Shown here: positions 24,203 to 33,365 of the stretch, piece after piece | Numbering within the stretch: position 1 is the stretch's first letter | How the letters are laid out: each line of letters begins with the position of its first letter | Origin: Thermoleophilia bacterium | GTDB lineage: Bacteria > Actinomycetota > Thermoleophilia > RBG-16-64-13 | Direction: 5' to 3' | DNA: 64,000 nucleotides | NCBI GenBank assembly: GCA_027493445.1 | Contig: JAOSKU010000001.1 | Span: forward strand, 1,228,501 to 1,292,500 | Made by a program: the position numbers and the translations under genes | The notes under the pieces: model-generated | Database searches by the model: none | What the model saw: only the letters and a program-made list of their open reading frames with translations | What the model was told of the DNA's origin: nothing

Positions 24203-24456
24203 GCTCGGCAGCCCAGCCCTCCGACGCGCATGCCGCGTACGGCCGGGTCGACATCGAGGCCATTGACCATGATGGCCGGGCCGCCAACCATCCCGTGCTC
24301 GCGCGACTGCTCCTCGGTCACGATGAGTATCTCCGCAACCGGAAGATCGGTCAGCCCCACCTCCGCCAGCGCTTCGTGCAGCGTCTCCCGTGCAGCTTCC
24401 AGACTTCCCCCTGAGCAACCGTTGGTGTGCAGCAACCGGATCATCGGTACGGCCAT
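24118..24456 (-). CDS. Small thioredoxin-fold-like protein
   Basis: The 112-residue protein starts with a strand followed by TNGCSGGSLEAARETLHEAL, where Cys sits at the thioredoxin active-site position with no second Cys. It then has VAEILIVTEEQSREHGMVGGPAIMVNGLDVD, where the cis-proline-like GGPAIMVNG is typical of the fold, and a later CRAY. It resembles alkylmercury-lyase-like or DUF2703-type proteins. It lies 27 bases downstream of aconitase on the same strand and may be cotranscribed. Confidence 0.55.
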   Translation of the reverse strand: MAVPMIRLLHTNGCSGGSLEAARETLHEALAEVGLTDLPVAEILIVTEEQSREHGMVGGPAIMVNGLDVDPAVRGMRVGGLGCRAYITPADISSAPPRDMIVAALRAALAGD

Positions 24457-24483
24457 CGCAGACTCCTCTCCTTGATGTGGAGC

Positions 24484-27324
24484 TCAACCTCTCAGACCGG
24501 CTTCTCCCACCATCATGCGCAGCACGCGCTGGAGAATACCACCGTTCTGGTAGTACCTTAGGTCGACGCTGGAATCCAGGCGCACGATGGCCGGGAAGGC
24601 AAGGTCGGGCATGCCTCCCGCCGTCGCCGGCTCGCGGAACACCCGCACTTCCACCCGGCCGCCGGGGCGGAGGCGCTGCTCATCGGTCAGACCGACTACG
24701 TCGAAGAGCTCGCGGCCCGTCAAACCCAAACCAGCGGCGTTCGTGCCCGGCTCGAACTGCAAGGGCAGGATGCCCATGCCCACCAGGTTGCTGCGATGGA
24801 TGCGCTCGAAGCTCTCGGCGATCACCACCTTCACTCCCAGCAGGCAGGGTCCCTTGGCCGCCCAGTCTCGGGAGCTCCCCGAGCCGTACTCCTTGCCCGC
24901 GAGCACCATCAGGGGCGTGCCCTCCCTCCGATAGCGCACAGCTGCGTCGTAGATGGTCAGTATTTCGCCCGTGGGGACGTGCAGAGTCCATCCGCCCTCC
25001 TTGCCGTCGAGCATGAGGTTGCGAATACGCACGTTGGCGAAAGTGCCGCGCATCATGACTTCGTGGTTGCCCCGCCGGGATCCATACGTGTTGAAGTCGG
25101 CCGGAGCAATCCCGCGCTCGACCAGGTAGCGCCCGGCAGGCGACTCCTCGGCGATAGCCCCCGCCGGGGAGATGTGGTCGGTGGTCACCGAGTCACCGAA
25201 GATGCCCAGGACGCGGGCACCGTGGATATCGCCCAGCGGGGCCGGCTGAGCGGGTAGATCGACGAAGAAGGGAGGCTCGTGCACGTAGGTGGAGGCGCTG
25301 TCCCAAGCGTAAAGGGCGCCCTCCTGGATCTCCAGACTTTTCCAGCTCTCATCGCCGCTGGTCACGTCGGCGTACCGTTCTCGGAACATCTCGGGCCGCA
25401 CGTTCGCTTCCACGGCCTGGCGGATCTCTTCGTCGCTGGGCCAGATGTCGCGCAGATAGACCGGCGTGCCGGTCTTGTCATGGCCCACGGGCTCCGTTTC
25501 GAGGTCGACGTCGATGCGCCCGGCGAGAGCGAAGGCCACCACCAGCATGGGCGAGGCGAGGTAGTTGGCACGAACCAGCGGGTGGATGCGCGCCTCGAAG
25601 TTGCGGTTACCGCTCAGCACCGAGGCGGTCACCAGCTTCTCACCTTTGATGCCCTCGGCGATGGGTCCGGCCAAGGGACCGCTGTTCCCGATGCAGGTGG
25701 TACAGCCATAGCCCACGATGTGAAAGCCGAGGGCCTCCAGATAAGGCATGAGGCCGGAGCGCTCGAAGTAGCTGGTGGCCACACGCGAGCCGGGAGCCGT
25801 GCTTGTCTTGACCCATGGTGGGACGCTCAAGCCCTTGCGCACGGCGTTCCGCGCCACCAGGCCGGCGCCAAGCATCACCGAGGGGTTGGAGGTGTTCGTG
25901 CAGCTGGTGATGGCGGCGATCACTATGGCTCCGTCCTGCAGAACGAACGTGTTCTCAGCCAGCGCCACCGCGGCCCGCCCATCTTCCGCGCCCCCGGTGG
26001 GAGTCTCGCCGCCCGGACTGCCGCCCTCGCCCTCGAAACGGCCGATGGACTCGCCCTGCTCGCCGATCAAGCAAACCTCAGCCGAGCACACAGTGGTCTC
26101 GGGACGGCCGCCGGCGATGGCCATAGCCGGAAGCGTGGTCTCGAAGCTCCCCTTGACCGCAGATAGCGGGATCAGGTCCTGCGGACGCCGCGGCCCGGCC
26201 AGGCTGGGGCCCACCTGGGCCAAGTCGAGCTCGACAACCTGACTGTACTCGGGGTCGGCCGCATTGTCGGTCCGGAATAGCCCTTGCAGGCGGCAGTACT
26301 CCGCGACCCGGGCCACGTGCGCGTCTGAACGCCCGGTCAGACTGAGGTAGCGCAGCGTCTGCTCGTCGACCGGGAAAAAGCCGCACGTGGCCCCGTACTC
26401 GGGCGACATGTTGCCGATGGTCGCCCGGTCGGCCACGGAGAGGCTCCCGAGACCGGGGCCGAAGTACTCCACGAAGCGACCCACCACCCCTACGCCGCGC
26501 AACAGCTGGGTAATGGCCAGCACCAGGTCGGTCGCCGTGACGCCCGCCCGCAGGCTGCCGGTGAGACGCACGCCCACCACATCGGGCAGCAGCATGAAGT
26601 ACGGCTGACCCAGCATGACCGCCTCGGCCTCGATGCCGCCCACTCCCCATCCCAGCACGCCGAGCCCATTCACCATGGTGGTGTGAGAGTCGGTGCCAAC
26701 CAGGGTGTCGGGAAAGGCCCAGCGGCCGCCCCGGAACTCACGCGCGTGAATCACCGCGGCCAGGTGCTCCAGGTTGATCTGATGCACGATGCCCGTGCCT
26801 GTGGGTACCACCTCCACGCCCTGAAACTCGGATTGCGACCACTTGAGCAGGGCGTAGCGCTCGCGATTGCGCTCGATCTCCAGGCCCACGTTGCGCTCGT
26901 ACGCGCCGGCGGAGCCGTAGTGGTCCACCTGCACCGAATGGTCGATAACCAGGTCGACCGGCACATGCGGGTTGATGATGTCCGGGTCGCCCCCCAGTCG
27001 CGCAACGGCTGAGCGCAGCGCGGCCAGGTCGACCATGCAGGGCACGCCGGTGAAGTCCTGAAGGAGCACCCGGGAGGGCATGAAGGGAATCTCCGGTCGC
27101 TCGCCCCTCCCGGCCGGCCAGGCGGCCACCAGGTGCACATGATCCTCGGTCACGACGCCGTCCCCCGCGTGGCGCAGCACATTCTCGAGGAGGACGCGGA
27201 TGGAGTACGGCAGCCGCTGGAGCTCGGCGAAGCCGCCAGCGGTCACAGCATCCAGCCGGGCGACGCTCAGGTCCTCGTCGCCCAGTCGAGATACTCTGTA
27301 CGCGTCCGATGGATCGCGGCTCAT
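24484..27324 (-). CDS. acnA: Aconitate hydratase A
   Basis: The 946-residue protein is an AcnA/IRP1-type aconitase interconverting citrate and isocitrate in the TCA cycle. Motifs: VGTDSHTTMVNGLGVLGWGVGGIEAEA, the cluster cysteine in AAITSCTNTSNPSVM and two more in GCTTCIGNSGPL, then the swivel-domain active-site loop KEYGSGSSRDWAAKG. It is about 45 residues longer than usual, partly from a Gly-rich insert (GGSPGGETPTGG) just before the first cluster cysteine. GGAG precedes the ATG. Confidence 0.96.
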   Translation of the reverse strand: MSRDPSDAYRVSRLGDEDLSVARLDAVTAGGFAELQRLPYSIRVLLENVLRHAGDGVVTEDHVHLVAAWPAGRGERPEIPFMPSRVLLQDFTGVPCMVDLAALRSAVARLGGDPDIINPHVPVDLVIDHSVQVDHYGSAGAYERNVGLEIERNRERYALLKWSQSEFQGVEVVPTGTGIVHQINLEHLAAVIHAREFRGGRWAFPDTLVGTDSHTTMVNGLGVLGWGVGGIEAEAVMLGQPYFMLLPDVVGVRLTGSLRAGVTATDLVLAITQLLRGVGVVGRFVEYFGPGLGSLSVADRATIGNMSPEYGATCGFFPVDEQTLRYLSLTGRSDAHVARVAEYCRLQGLFRTDNAADPEYSQVVELDLAQVGPSLAGPRRPQDLIPLSAVKGSFETTLPAMAIAGGRPETTVCSAEVCLIGEQGESIGRFEGEGGSPGGETPTGGAEDGRAAVALAENTFVLQDGAIVIAAITSCTNTSNPSVMLGAGLVARNAVRKGLSVPPWVKTSTAPGSRVATSYFERSGLMPYLEALGFHIVGYGCTTCIGNSGPLAGPIAEGIKGEKLVTASVLSGNRNFEARIHPLVRANYLASPMLVVAFALAGRIDVDLETEPVGHDKTGTPVYLRDIWPSDEEIRQAVEANVRPEMFRERYADVTSGDESWKSLEIQEGALYAWDSASTYVHEPPFFVDLPAQPAPLGDIHGARVLGIFGDSVTTDHISPAGAIAEESPAGRYLVERGIAPADFNTYGSRRGNHEVMMRGTFANVRIRNLMLDGKEGGWTLHVPTGEILTIYDAAVRYRREGTPLMVLAGKEYGSGSSRDWAAKGPCLLGVKVVIAESFERIHRSNLVGMGILPLQFEPGTNAAGLGLTGRELFDVVGLTDEQRLRPGGRVEVRVFREPATAGGMPDLAFPAIVRLDSSVDLRYYQNGGILQRVLRMMVGEAGLRG

Positions 27325-27407
27325 GTTCTCCCCTTCCTTGGACGTCCTTCTGGCGGCAACCGCGGGCTCCGTGAGCCGCGGCGGCTATCCATGTACGGCC
27401 TCTCCTC

Positions 27408-27671
27408 ATGGTAGCAGACGGTTCTCCACGGGCCTCGGGGAGGGCCGACTTCGTCAAGGCTGAAGCTGCACGCCGGGGCGCCAGTCTCGCGGAGGTCATC
27501 CGCGCTCTCATCGAAGAGGCGATGGCCACCGTGTCTGGCGACGACCTGGATCTCGGCGGGCTTGCCGGCCTCTTCGCCGATGGTTGTGTCACCGGCGCCG
27601 ACCATGACCGTGTTCTGGCCGAGGCGTTCACACGACACGGCTGCGACGTGTCCCGCGAGCCCACCCCATGA
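27408..27671 (+). CDS. Antitoxin, VapB-like (atypical N-terminus)
   Basis: The 87-residue protein contains VKAEAARRGASLAEVIRALIEEA, the helix-turn-helix-like segment of ribbon-helix-helix antitoxins. An acidic toxin-binding tail (DDLDLGGLAGLFADG) follows. The N-terminal beta strand that normally contacts DNA is not recognisable; the first 18 residues look unrelated. Its stop overlaps the VapC start by four bases. Confidence 0.6.
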   Translation: MVADGSPRASGRADFVKAEAARRGASLAEVIRALIEEAMATVSGDDLDLGGLAGLFADGCVTGADHDRVLAEAFTRHGCDVSREPTP

Positions 27672-28063
27672 CGGCCTATTTCGTCGACACTTCCGCCTGG
27701 TACGAGCTCGTCGATGCCGCGGCTCCTCGCCAGGCCGAGGTCACTACCGCACTAGCTGAAGCCTCCACGTTGGTCACTACTACGTTCGTGCTGCACGAAC
27801 TCGTCGCCCTGCTCGTCTGCCGGGGTCGGCGAGAGGCCGCGCAGCTGGCGGGTGCACGTATCCGGCGGGCGCGCTCGGTACATCTGGTGCACCCTGATGT
27901 CGCCGAGGAGGAGAGCGCATGGCGGCTCTTTCTGGAGCGGCCGGACAAGGCGTACTCGGTTACCGATTGCCTGAGCTTCCAGGTCATGCGCCGGTTGAGG
28001 GTCGAGGTCGCCCTCGCTACCGACCGGCACTTCGCTCAGGAGGGCTTCAGCGTCATACCCTGA
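27668..28063 (+). CDS. vapC: PIN-domain ribonuclease toxin, VapC-like
   Basis: The 131-residue PIN domain shows acidic residues in the expected order: YFVDTSAWYELVD (first Asp), VLHELVALL (Glu), KAYSVTDCLSFQVMRRL (third acidic site in the TDC motif) and ALATDRHFAQEGF (last Asp). VapC toxins cleave tRNA or rRNA. The gene overlaps its antitoxin gene by four bases. It is complete. Confidence 0.85.
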   Translation: MTAYFVDTSAWYELVDAAAPRQAEVTTALAEASTLVTTTFVLHELVALLVCRGRREAAQLAGARIRRARSVHLVHPDVAEEESAWRLFLERPDKAYSVTDCLSFQVMRRLRVEVALATDRHFAQEGFSVIP

Positions 28064-28075
28064 GCCCACGGGTAC

Positions 28076-28290
28076 CTACAGAACTCCGCAGCCGGCGATG
28101 TCGCTGGTACTGTCCACGAACCCGATATTCTCGAGCACTCCGCCGGCGAGCCCGCCCTGTAAGACGATCGGTCTGAGATCCAGATCCTGCGCCGCCGAAG
28201 AAAGCGCTGCGCCGGCCTCGCGCTGCTAGGCCATGTTGTTGAGGGCCCGCATGGAGGCTTTGAGCACCAGCGACCGCGAACAGGCGCATC
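28076..28290 (-). pseudogene. Relic of a leuA-like 3' end
   Basis: On the minus strand a short segment encodes SMRALNNMA, then TAG, then QREAGAAL. This matches the LeuA end in this window ([17 protein letters not shown]) apart from the stop. The frame continues with coding-like sequence (LRPIVLQGGLAGGVLENIGF) to a TAG at 28076. It is probably the leftover of a deleted paralogue between VapC and the EamA gene. Confidence 0.45.
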
Positions 28291-28311
28291 TGACGCCGCT
28301 CCCCGAGAGTC

Positions 28312-29277
28312 TCAGCTCCTGGTTTTTCGATACTCGATCGGGCGCGTCACAAGGAAGATACCGAGCGATACCAGCCCCAACCCGCCGACCAGAGACCAAC
28401 CTACGGATTCCTCCACAAGCACGGCGCCCGCGAGCACCCCGAAGGGGGGTGCCAACAACGTAAAGGCCGCAAGCTGGCTGACGGGATAGCGGTGGATCAT
28501 TCCGAACCACACGAGGTAGCTGGCGGTGGGCACGACCGTCTGAAAGGCGAAGGCGGCGGCGACGCCAGGCGAGAGTGTGAAAACGGCACCCCGTTCCACG
28601 ATCACCGCCATGGTGAAGAGGAGCGGCAAGGAGAACAGTGTCTGGTAGAAGAGCGTGGAAACCTCCGAGAGGCTTCTGTCCCGCAGTGCCATCTTCAGAT
28701 ACAGGGTCGTAGCCGACCACGCGAGCGCCGCGCCGATTTCCATGAGGTCGCCCACCCAGTATCCCCCGGAGTCTCCGCTGGGGCGGGCGAGGAAGACCCA
28801 GGCCATGCCGCTGAAGGCGACGAGCAGACCGAACGCCTTCGCCCCGGTCAGCCGGTCGTCCTTGAGCAAGAGGTGAGCTCCTATCGCGGTCCACAGGGGC
28901 TGCGTGTACAGGAAGATGACGGCTCGAGACGCATCGGTGTACGCCGTCCCCCAGTACGTGAAGAGAAAGTCGACGCCGAATAGGACCGCCAGATTGATGC
29001 CGTGCACGAGGCGCCGGTCCCGATGGAACAAAGGGCGACCGAGTGCGAGCAGGTACGCACCCAGGCACACCGATGCAAACACGCCCCGAAAACTCAGGGC
29101 GAACAGTGGTGGGATCCCTTCGTTGGAGATCTTGATGACGGCGATGTTGCCGCCCCATATGGCGCACAGGCCCAGCATGACGGCGATCGGCGCCGCCGAA
29201 AGAGGGCGGTCCTGTGCGGCGGCTTCCTGACCTTCCACCGCCCCTGATGAGTCACCTGAGCGTTCGATCGCCGTCAC
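28312..29277 (-). CDS. EamA/DMT-family transporter
   Basis: The protein of about 321 residues has ten hydrophobic spans arranged as two EamA repeats: AVMLGLCAIWGGNIAVIK opens the first and IGAALAWSATTLYLKMAL the second. It ends with SLVGGLGLVSLGIFLVT. Members export metabolites or amino acids. I use the GTG at 29277 as start because the longer ORF runs back toward the upstream SnoaL gene. It lies 25 bases downstream of that gene and is probably cotranscribed. Confidence 0.82.
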   Translation of the reverse strand: MTAIERSGDSSGAVEGQEAAAQDRPLSAAPIAVMLGLCAIWGGNIAVIKISNEGIPPLFALSFRGVFASVCLGAYLLALGRPLFHRDRRLVHGINLAVLFGVDFLFTYWGTAYTDASRAVIFLYTQPLWTAIGAHLLLKDDRLTGAKAFGLLVAFSGMAWVFLARPSGDSGGYWVGDLMEIGAALAWSATTLYLKMALRDRSLSEVSTLFYQTLFSLPLLFTMAVIVERGAVFTLSPGVAAAFAFQTVVPTASYLVWFGMIHRYPVSQLAAFTLLAPPFGVLAGAVLVEESVGWSLVGGLGLVSLGIFLVTRPIEYRKTRS

Positions 29278-29302
29278 ACCGAGGTCTCGGCGCACCCACG
29301 CG

Positions 29303-29725
29303 TCATTGTGGAGCCGTCGCCTCCAACTGCGCCACGACGGTCGCCATGTCATAGTACTCGGTAATCGCGGCTATCGCGCCCTCAGACACGCGGAGCACGT
29401 ACGCGATGCGAAGATCGTTGGAGCCCCCCGACGGGGGCTCTCCGCGGAACTCACCCGTGTTCGTGCCCTTCCACTGCACCTCCACCAGCACCTGATCGTC
29501 CGAGGCCAGCTCGTTCAGCACATCCGCCGTGCAGTCGGGGTAGCCCGTGAAAAGGTCCTCGTACGCCCACACCAGGTAATCCCTGCCTTTGTGCATCTCC
29601 CGCTCGGCCACCTCGAGCACCGAGACGTCCGGCGAGCAGAGCGCCCCCATTGCGGCGGCGTCCCGCACGTTCATGGTGGCGAACCACGAGCGCGCAAGCT
29701 CTAGGTTCGCGGTTGCCTGATCCAT
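29303..29725 (-). CDS. SnoaL-like / NTF2-fold protein
   Basis: The 140-residue protein has an N-terminal helical pair (LELARSWFATMNVRDAAAMGALCSPDV), a conserved tryptophan/tyrosine strand (DYLVWAYEDLFTGYPDCTADV) and beta strands ending AIAAITEYYDMATVVAQL, as in SnoaL-like polyketide cyclases and related hydrolases. The ATG at 29725 follows AAGGAGGCACGACG. It lies in a minus-strand cluster with two ATC-hydrolase-like genes and another SnoaL-like gene. Confidence 0.75.
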   Translation of the reverse strand: MDQATANLELARSWFATMNVRDAAAMGALCSPDVSVLEVAEREMHKGRDYLVWAYEDLFTGYPDCTADVLNELASDDQVLVEVQWKGTNTGEFRGEPPSGGSNDLRIAYVLRVSEGAIAAITEYYDMATVVAQLEATAPQ

Positions 29726-29776
29726 CGTCGTGCCTCCTTGTCGCTGCCCCTCGCACGTCACGGTGAGGTCCGTGTC

Positions 29777-30610
29777 CTAGCGTTTCTCGAAACGGACCCG
29801 GCACACGTCGTCCCCGCAACAAGAGAACTTGTCCATGGTGAAGGAGTAGCGATCGAAGACGCCCAGCGCCTTGAGGATGGCGTCGTAATAGTTCACCGAG
29901 ACCGCCGCCTCGCACTTCAGCGTCATCGAGCGCGACTTCTCCTCGCCCAGGATCTCCTTCATGTTCTCAAAGTAGGGACACACTTCGATCTCGGCCTCGT
30001 GGACCGCGTTGGAGTGCTGGGTGACCTTGTACGGGCAGGCGATCGCCTCCCAGTAAACCTGGGAGATTTTGCCGATCAGGTCCATGTCCATGGGGGTGGC
30101 GTCGGTGATGCCGAAGGCCTCCTTCACGTGGGGGAGATTGGCGAGGGCGAACGTCTCCCAGAGCCCCATGTAGATGTCCATGCACCGTTTCGAGCCCAGG
30201 TGCTTCTCCAGGTACGTGTAGATCCCGAAGTCGACGACCGCGAAGGTCTTCACCCAGTTCAGGATGGCCTCCTCGGCCGAATCACCCATGCCCAGGATGG
30301 CGGGATGGTCCCGATCGGCCATGACGGCCAGCATGAACGCTTCGATCGCCGGCAGGTCGACGGACCCCTTCTCCACTCCGAGCAGGGCGTTCGGCCGCTC
30401 GATGCCGACCGAAGCGACGAACTTCCACAGGTCTCCCAGTACGGCTTCCTTCTCCGCCGGGGTCGCCTTTTCGCTCAGGGCGTCCAGCAGGTTCGCGTAG
30501 TGAAACCCCAGTCCCTGTGACCAGGTATGGATGTCGCCCTCAGCGGTGTGCCCCACCTTGGCCAGCGCCGGGAACAGCGCGTTCTCAAGTACTTCGGGTC
30601 TCGTCTCCAT
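29777..30610 (-). CDS. L-2-amino-thiazoline-4-carboxylate hydrolase-like protein
   Basis: The 277-residue protein ends with the pattern of this poorly known family: AIACPYKVTQHSN, then EVCPYFENMKEIL, and the closing FTMDKFSCCGDDVCRVRFE. In Pseudomonas the named enzyme opens the thiazoline ring during conversion to L-cysteine, but most members are uncharacterised. The N-terminal ~120 residues are helical and less conserved. It sits between two SnoaL-like genes and near a second, shorter relative at 31169, upstream of a complete ABC importer. Assignment is to the family level only. Confidence 0.6.
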   Translation of the reverse strand: METRPEVLENALFPALAKVGHTAEGDIHTWSQGLGFHYANLLDALSEKATPAEKEAVLGDLWKFVASVGIERPNALLGVEKGSVDLPAIEAFMLAVMADRDHPAILGMGDSAEEAILNWVKTFAVVDFGIYTYLEKHLGSKRCMDIYMGLWETFALANLPHVKEAFGITDATPMDMDLIGKISQVYWEAIACPYKVTQHSNAVHEAEIEVCPYFENMKEILGEEKSRSMTLKCEAAVSVNYYDAILKALGVFDRYSFTMDKFSCCGDDVCRVRFEKR

Positions 30611-30646
30611 AGAAACTCACTCCCTCGCGCTCGGGTGTGCCGGGCC

Positions 30647-31132
30647 TCAGTCGAAGGCCGGGTCCATGTAGTCCTTGTTCCAGTGGTCGCGTACATACAC
30701 GATCCTGCCGTCCTTCACGATGGCCACCTGGCAGTACCAGAGGTCGAAGCGCCCACCCTCCTTCGAGACCCGCCCGGGGTAGAACTCCACCCCGGGTACG
30801 GGGTCGCCGAACACCTGGCCCATGCTCACCACGGTGTCTCCCTGAACGACGAGCTTCTCCACGAAGCAGCCGAAATTGGGGCAGAAGTCGAGCCACCCCT
30901 GCCCGAACTCGCGGATGGCCTCTTTGCCCACTGCCGGATCCAGCGTGATGTCCCAGTAGGTGGCGTCATCGGCCATGGTGGACAGCACCTTCTCCAGGTC
31001 GTCCTGGTCCCAACCCTGAAGCTCCGTCTGCACGATCCGCAGGACCTCCCGCTCCTCGGAGGTGAGGTCGGTGAAGCTCTCCGGAGCGCGGTATATCTGG
31101 TTCTCGGTGGTTAGCTTGGCGGTGGTCTTCAT
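30647..31132 (-). CDS. SnoaL-like / limonene-epoxide-hydrolase-fold protein
   Basis: The 161-residue protein has an NTF2-type fold: IVQTELQGWDQDDLEKVLSTMADDATYWDITLDPAVGKEAIREF followed by beta strands ending IVYVRDHWNKDYMD. The acidic pair in TYWDITLDP is placed like the catalytic acids of limonene-1,2-epoxide hydrolase, but a true epoxide substrate is not implied. It is transcribed with its neighbours on the minus strand. Confidence 0.7.
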   Translation of the reverse strand: MKTTAKLTTENQIYRAPESFTDLTSEEREVLRIVQTELQGWDQDDLEKVLSTMADDATYWDITLDPAVGKEAIREFGQGWLDFCPNFGCFVEKLVVQGDTVVSMGQVFGDPVPGVEFYPGRVSKEGGRFDLWYCQVAIVKDGRIVYVRDHWNKDYMDPAFD

Positions 31133-31168
31133 CGTCTCCCTCCCCGATGGGACCGGCTGGTGGCCGGG

Positions 31169-31771
31169 CTAGAAGTGCTTGCGCACGAAGGTGAACTCGC
31201 AGTAGGAGTTGGTGCGGCACAGCTGCGACGGGAAGCCGAAGTTCCACTCCGCGTCGAGCCCGGTGATCTGAAGGAAGCGGTCGAAGATGGCGGTGTTGCA
31301 GGCCACCTGAATCTTGTCGTTGTACGCCAGGTTCTCCTCCTGCGAGTACATGTTCCACAAGATCTGTGTGGTGTACGGGCAGTCGGTTACCCGGAAGGTC
31401 ACCCGCTCGTTGGACTTCTCGGTGACGTAGATGGGATTGCCGAAGGTCTCGAAGTAGATCTCCATGATGGGCACGAGGTCGTCCATGGTCACAGGATCAT
31501 CCTTCTTCATGCCCGCCACTTCTTTCAGGCCCGGGAACTCGAGGTCCGTGCGCCTCTCCCAGATACGGGCGTAGAGGTTCACAGCCTTCTCCGTTCCGTA
31601 CTCCTCTTCGAGCACATGGAACATGGCGAAGTCGTGCAAAGTGAAAATGTTGAGCAGCGCCTCCACCCCGTACTCGAATGTCAGATGCGGCTTGGTCTTC
31701 TGGATCTCCTTGTAGTTGGCGACGACATCGTTGCCACGGATGGGTGCAGCGACCCCGGGTACGGTGGACAT
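31169..31771 (-). CDS. Second ATC-hydrolase-like protein (short form)
   Basis: The ~200-residue protein shares with the gene at 29777 the layout of a helical N-terminus, TDCPYTTQILWNMYSQEE, VACNTAIFDRFLQITG and a Cys-bearing closing strand (LCRTNSYCEFTFV). I therefore place it in the same broad family with lower confidence. The ATG at 31771 follows GGGGTCGAG; the listed ORF begins earlier without support. It is separated from livF by about 90 bases, so it may share the importer transcript. Confidence 0.55.
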   Translation of the reverse strand: MSTVPGVAAPIRGNDVVANYKEIQKTKPHLTFEYGVEALLNIFTLHDFAMFHVLEEEYGTEKAVNLYARIWERRTDLEFPGLKEVAGMKKDDPVTMDDLVPIMEIYFETFGNPIYVTEKSNERVTFRVTDCPYTTQILWNMYSQEENLAYNDKIQVACNTAIFDRFLQITGLDAEWNFGFPSQLCRTNSYCEFTFVRKHF

Positions 31772-31863
31772 CTCGACCCCTTTCCACTCAGTGTCATGAC
31801 ATAACCCGATCACACGTCCCATAACCGGCCCAGGCGTCTACCCGGTCCGAGCGCGCGTGATCG

Positions 31864-32619
31864 TCAAGCTGGATCTGTCTCTCGACCCACCTCCTGCTCG
31901 GCGGCAACACCAATATGCTGCTCCTGGACGTAGCGGTTGGCAAGAAACGCGGCGGTATCCCCTTCCCAGATGATCCGACCGTCGCTGATGACGTAGACGT
32001 AGTCCGCGAGCCTGGTGGCCAGGGCGATGTTCTGCTCCACCAGCAGCATCGACAGGCCTTCCGTCTTCAGCTCCTCCATGATCTCGGCGATGTTGCGCAC
32101 CACCAGGGGAGCGAGACCCTCCGAGGGCTCGTCGAGGAGGAGGAGCTCGGCGTTGGTGAGTAACGCCCGGCTGATGGCCAGCATCTGCTGCTCCCCCCCA
32201 CTCAGGGATGTGCCCCGGTTGCGGGCCCGCTCCTTTAGGATAGGAAAGCGGTCGTACACACGCTCCAGCGTCCAGGAACGGGCGCCTTTGGAGGCGCGCA
32301 TCGCCACCCGAAGGTTCTCCTCCACAGAGAGCGACGGGAAGATACGCCGCCCCTGGGGGATCAGACCCACGCCCAGCCCCACAATCTGGAAGGGCTGCAG
32401 CCCCGAGATCGTACGGCCGCGCAACCGGATATCTCCGCGCCGGGGCGGCGTGAACCCGACGATTGAGCGGATGGTTGTAGTCTTGCCCATCCCGTTCCGG
32501 CCAAGCAGGGCCACGACGCTGCCCTCCTGCGCCTTCAGCGACACGCCCTGCAGGACGTAGCTTTCGCCGTAGTACGTGTGGATATCGTCGAGCTCGAGGA
32601 GAGCCCCGTTCGCGACCAC
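31864..32619 (-). CDS. livF: Branched-chain-type ABC transporter ATP-binding protein LivF
   Basis: The 251-residue ATPase has the Walker A GRNGMGKTTTIRSI, Q-loop region GLIPQGRRIFPSLSVEENL, signature LSGGEQQMLAI, Walker B LLLLDEPSEGL and switch histidine replaced by the usual LLVEQN. This variant set is characteristic of LivF. It energises import of branched-chain amino acids or related amides with LivG, LivH and LivM. It follows livG with a two-base gap. Confidence 0.92.
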   Translation of the reverse strand: MVANGALLELDDIHTYYGESYVLQGVSLKAQEGSVVALLGRNGMGKTTTIRSIVGFTPPRRGDIRLRGRTISGLQPFQIVGLGVGLIPQGRRIFPSLSVEENLRVAMRASKGARSWTLERVYDRFPILKERARNRGTSLSGGEQQMLAISRALLTNAELLLLDEPSEGLAPLVVRNIAEIMEELKTEGLSMLLVEQNIALATRLADYVYVISDGRIIWEGDTAAFLANRYVQEQHIGVAAEQEVGRETDPA

Positions 32620-32621
32620 GC

Positions 32622-33365
32622 TCAGACCCCCATGTAGATCTCACGTACCCTGTCGTCGCAGCGGATGCGCTCGCACACGTCACACGCCAGGATGGAGCCG
32701 TCGTAGAGGACCATCACCCGATCGGCGACGCTGAAGATGAGGTGCATGTCGTGCGCCACCAAGAGGACGGTGACCTCGGCTCCCACGCGCCCGTTGATCA
32801 TGTCGATGATGGCCACACCCTCTTCGCGGGTGAGCCCGTTGGTGGGCTCGTCCAGCAGCAGCAGCTTCGGGCCAGTGGCCATGCACAGGTTGATCTCGAG
32901 CCGGCGCTGGTCGCCGTACGCGAGACGGCCGACGGGCTCGTCGCGCTTGTCCCACAGGCCGAAATCCTCCAGGGCGCTCCGGGCGCGGTCGGCCACGCGC
33001 GCATACCCCCCGGCTGTCCGCACCATGTCGAGGCGGGACCTCTCCAGACCGTGCATGACCAGCATGGTGTTCTCGAGGACGGTCAGCTTGGTGAACAGGC
33101 TGGGGATCTGGAACGACCGCGCCTGACCGATGTGCGCCCGCCGATGGGTTGGCAGTCGGGTGATATCTTGCTCGAAGAAGAAGATGCTGCCGCCGGTGGG
33201 CTCCAGCTGGCCGTTCAGCAGGTTGAGGAGCGTGGTCTTGCCCGCCCCGTTCGGCCCGATGATGGCCAGGCGCTCGCCCGCGGGGACCTCGAACGAGATG
33301 TCTTCCAGCACCTTGACGCCGCCGAAGTACTTGGTCAACCCCTCCACCCTCAGCGCGTCCATCAT
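32622..33365 (-). CDS. livG: ABC transporter ATP-binding protein LivG
   Basis: About 247 residues with Walker A IGPNGAGKTTLLNLLNG, Q-loop ARSFQIPSLFTKLTVLEN, signature LAYGDQRRLEI (a degenerate LSGGQ typical of LivG), Walker B KLLLLDEPTNGL and LLVAHDM. The C-terminal tail ends VREIYMGV, the normal LivG terminus. I start at the ATG at 33365, which overlaps the livM stop; the longer ORF reads back through livM. Confidence 0.92.
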   Translation of the reverse strand: MMDALRVEGLTKYFGGVKVLEDISFEVPAGERLAIIGPNGAGKTTLLNLLNGQLEPTGGSIFFFEQDITRLPTHRRAHIGQARSFQIPSLFTKLTVLENTMLVMHGLERSRLDMVRTAGGYARVADRARSALEDFGLWDKRDEPVGRLAYGDQRRLEINLCMATGPKLLLLDEPTNGLTREEGVAIIDMINGRVGAEVTVLLVAHDMHLIFSVADRVMVLYDGSILACDVCERIRCDDRVREIYMGV

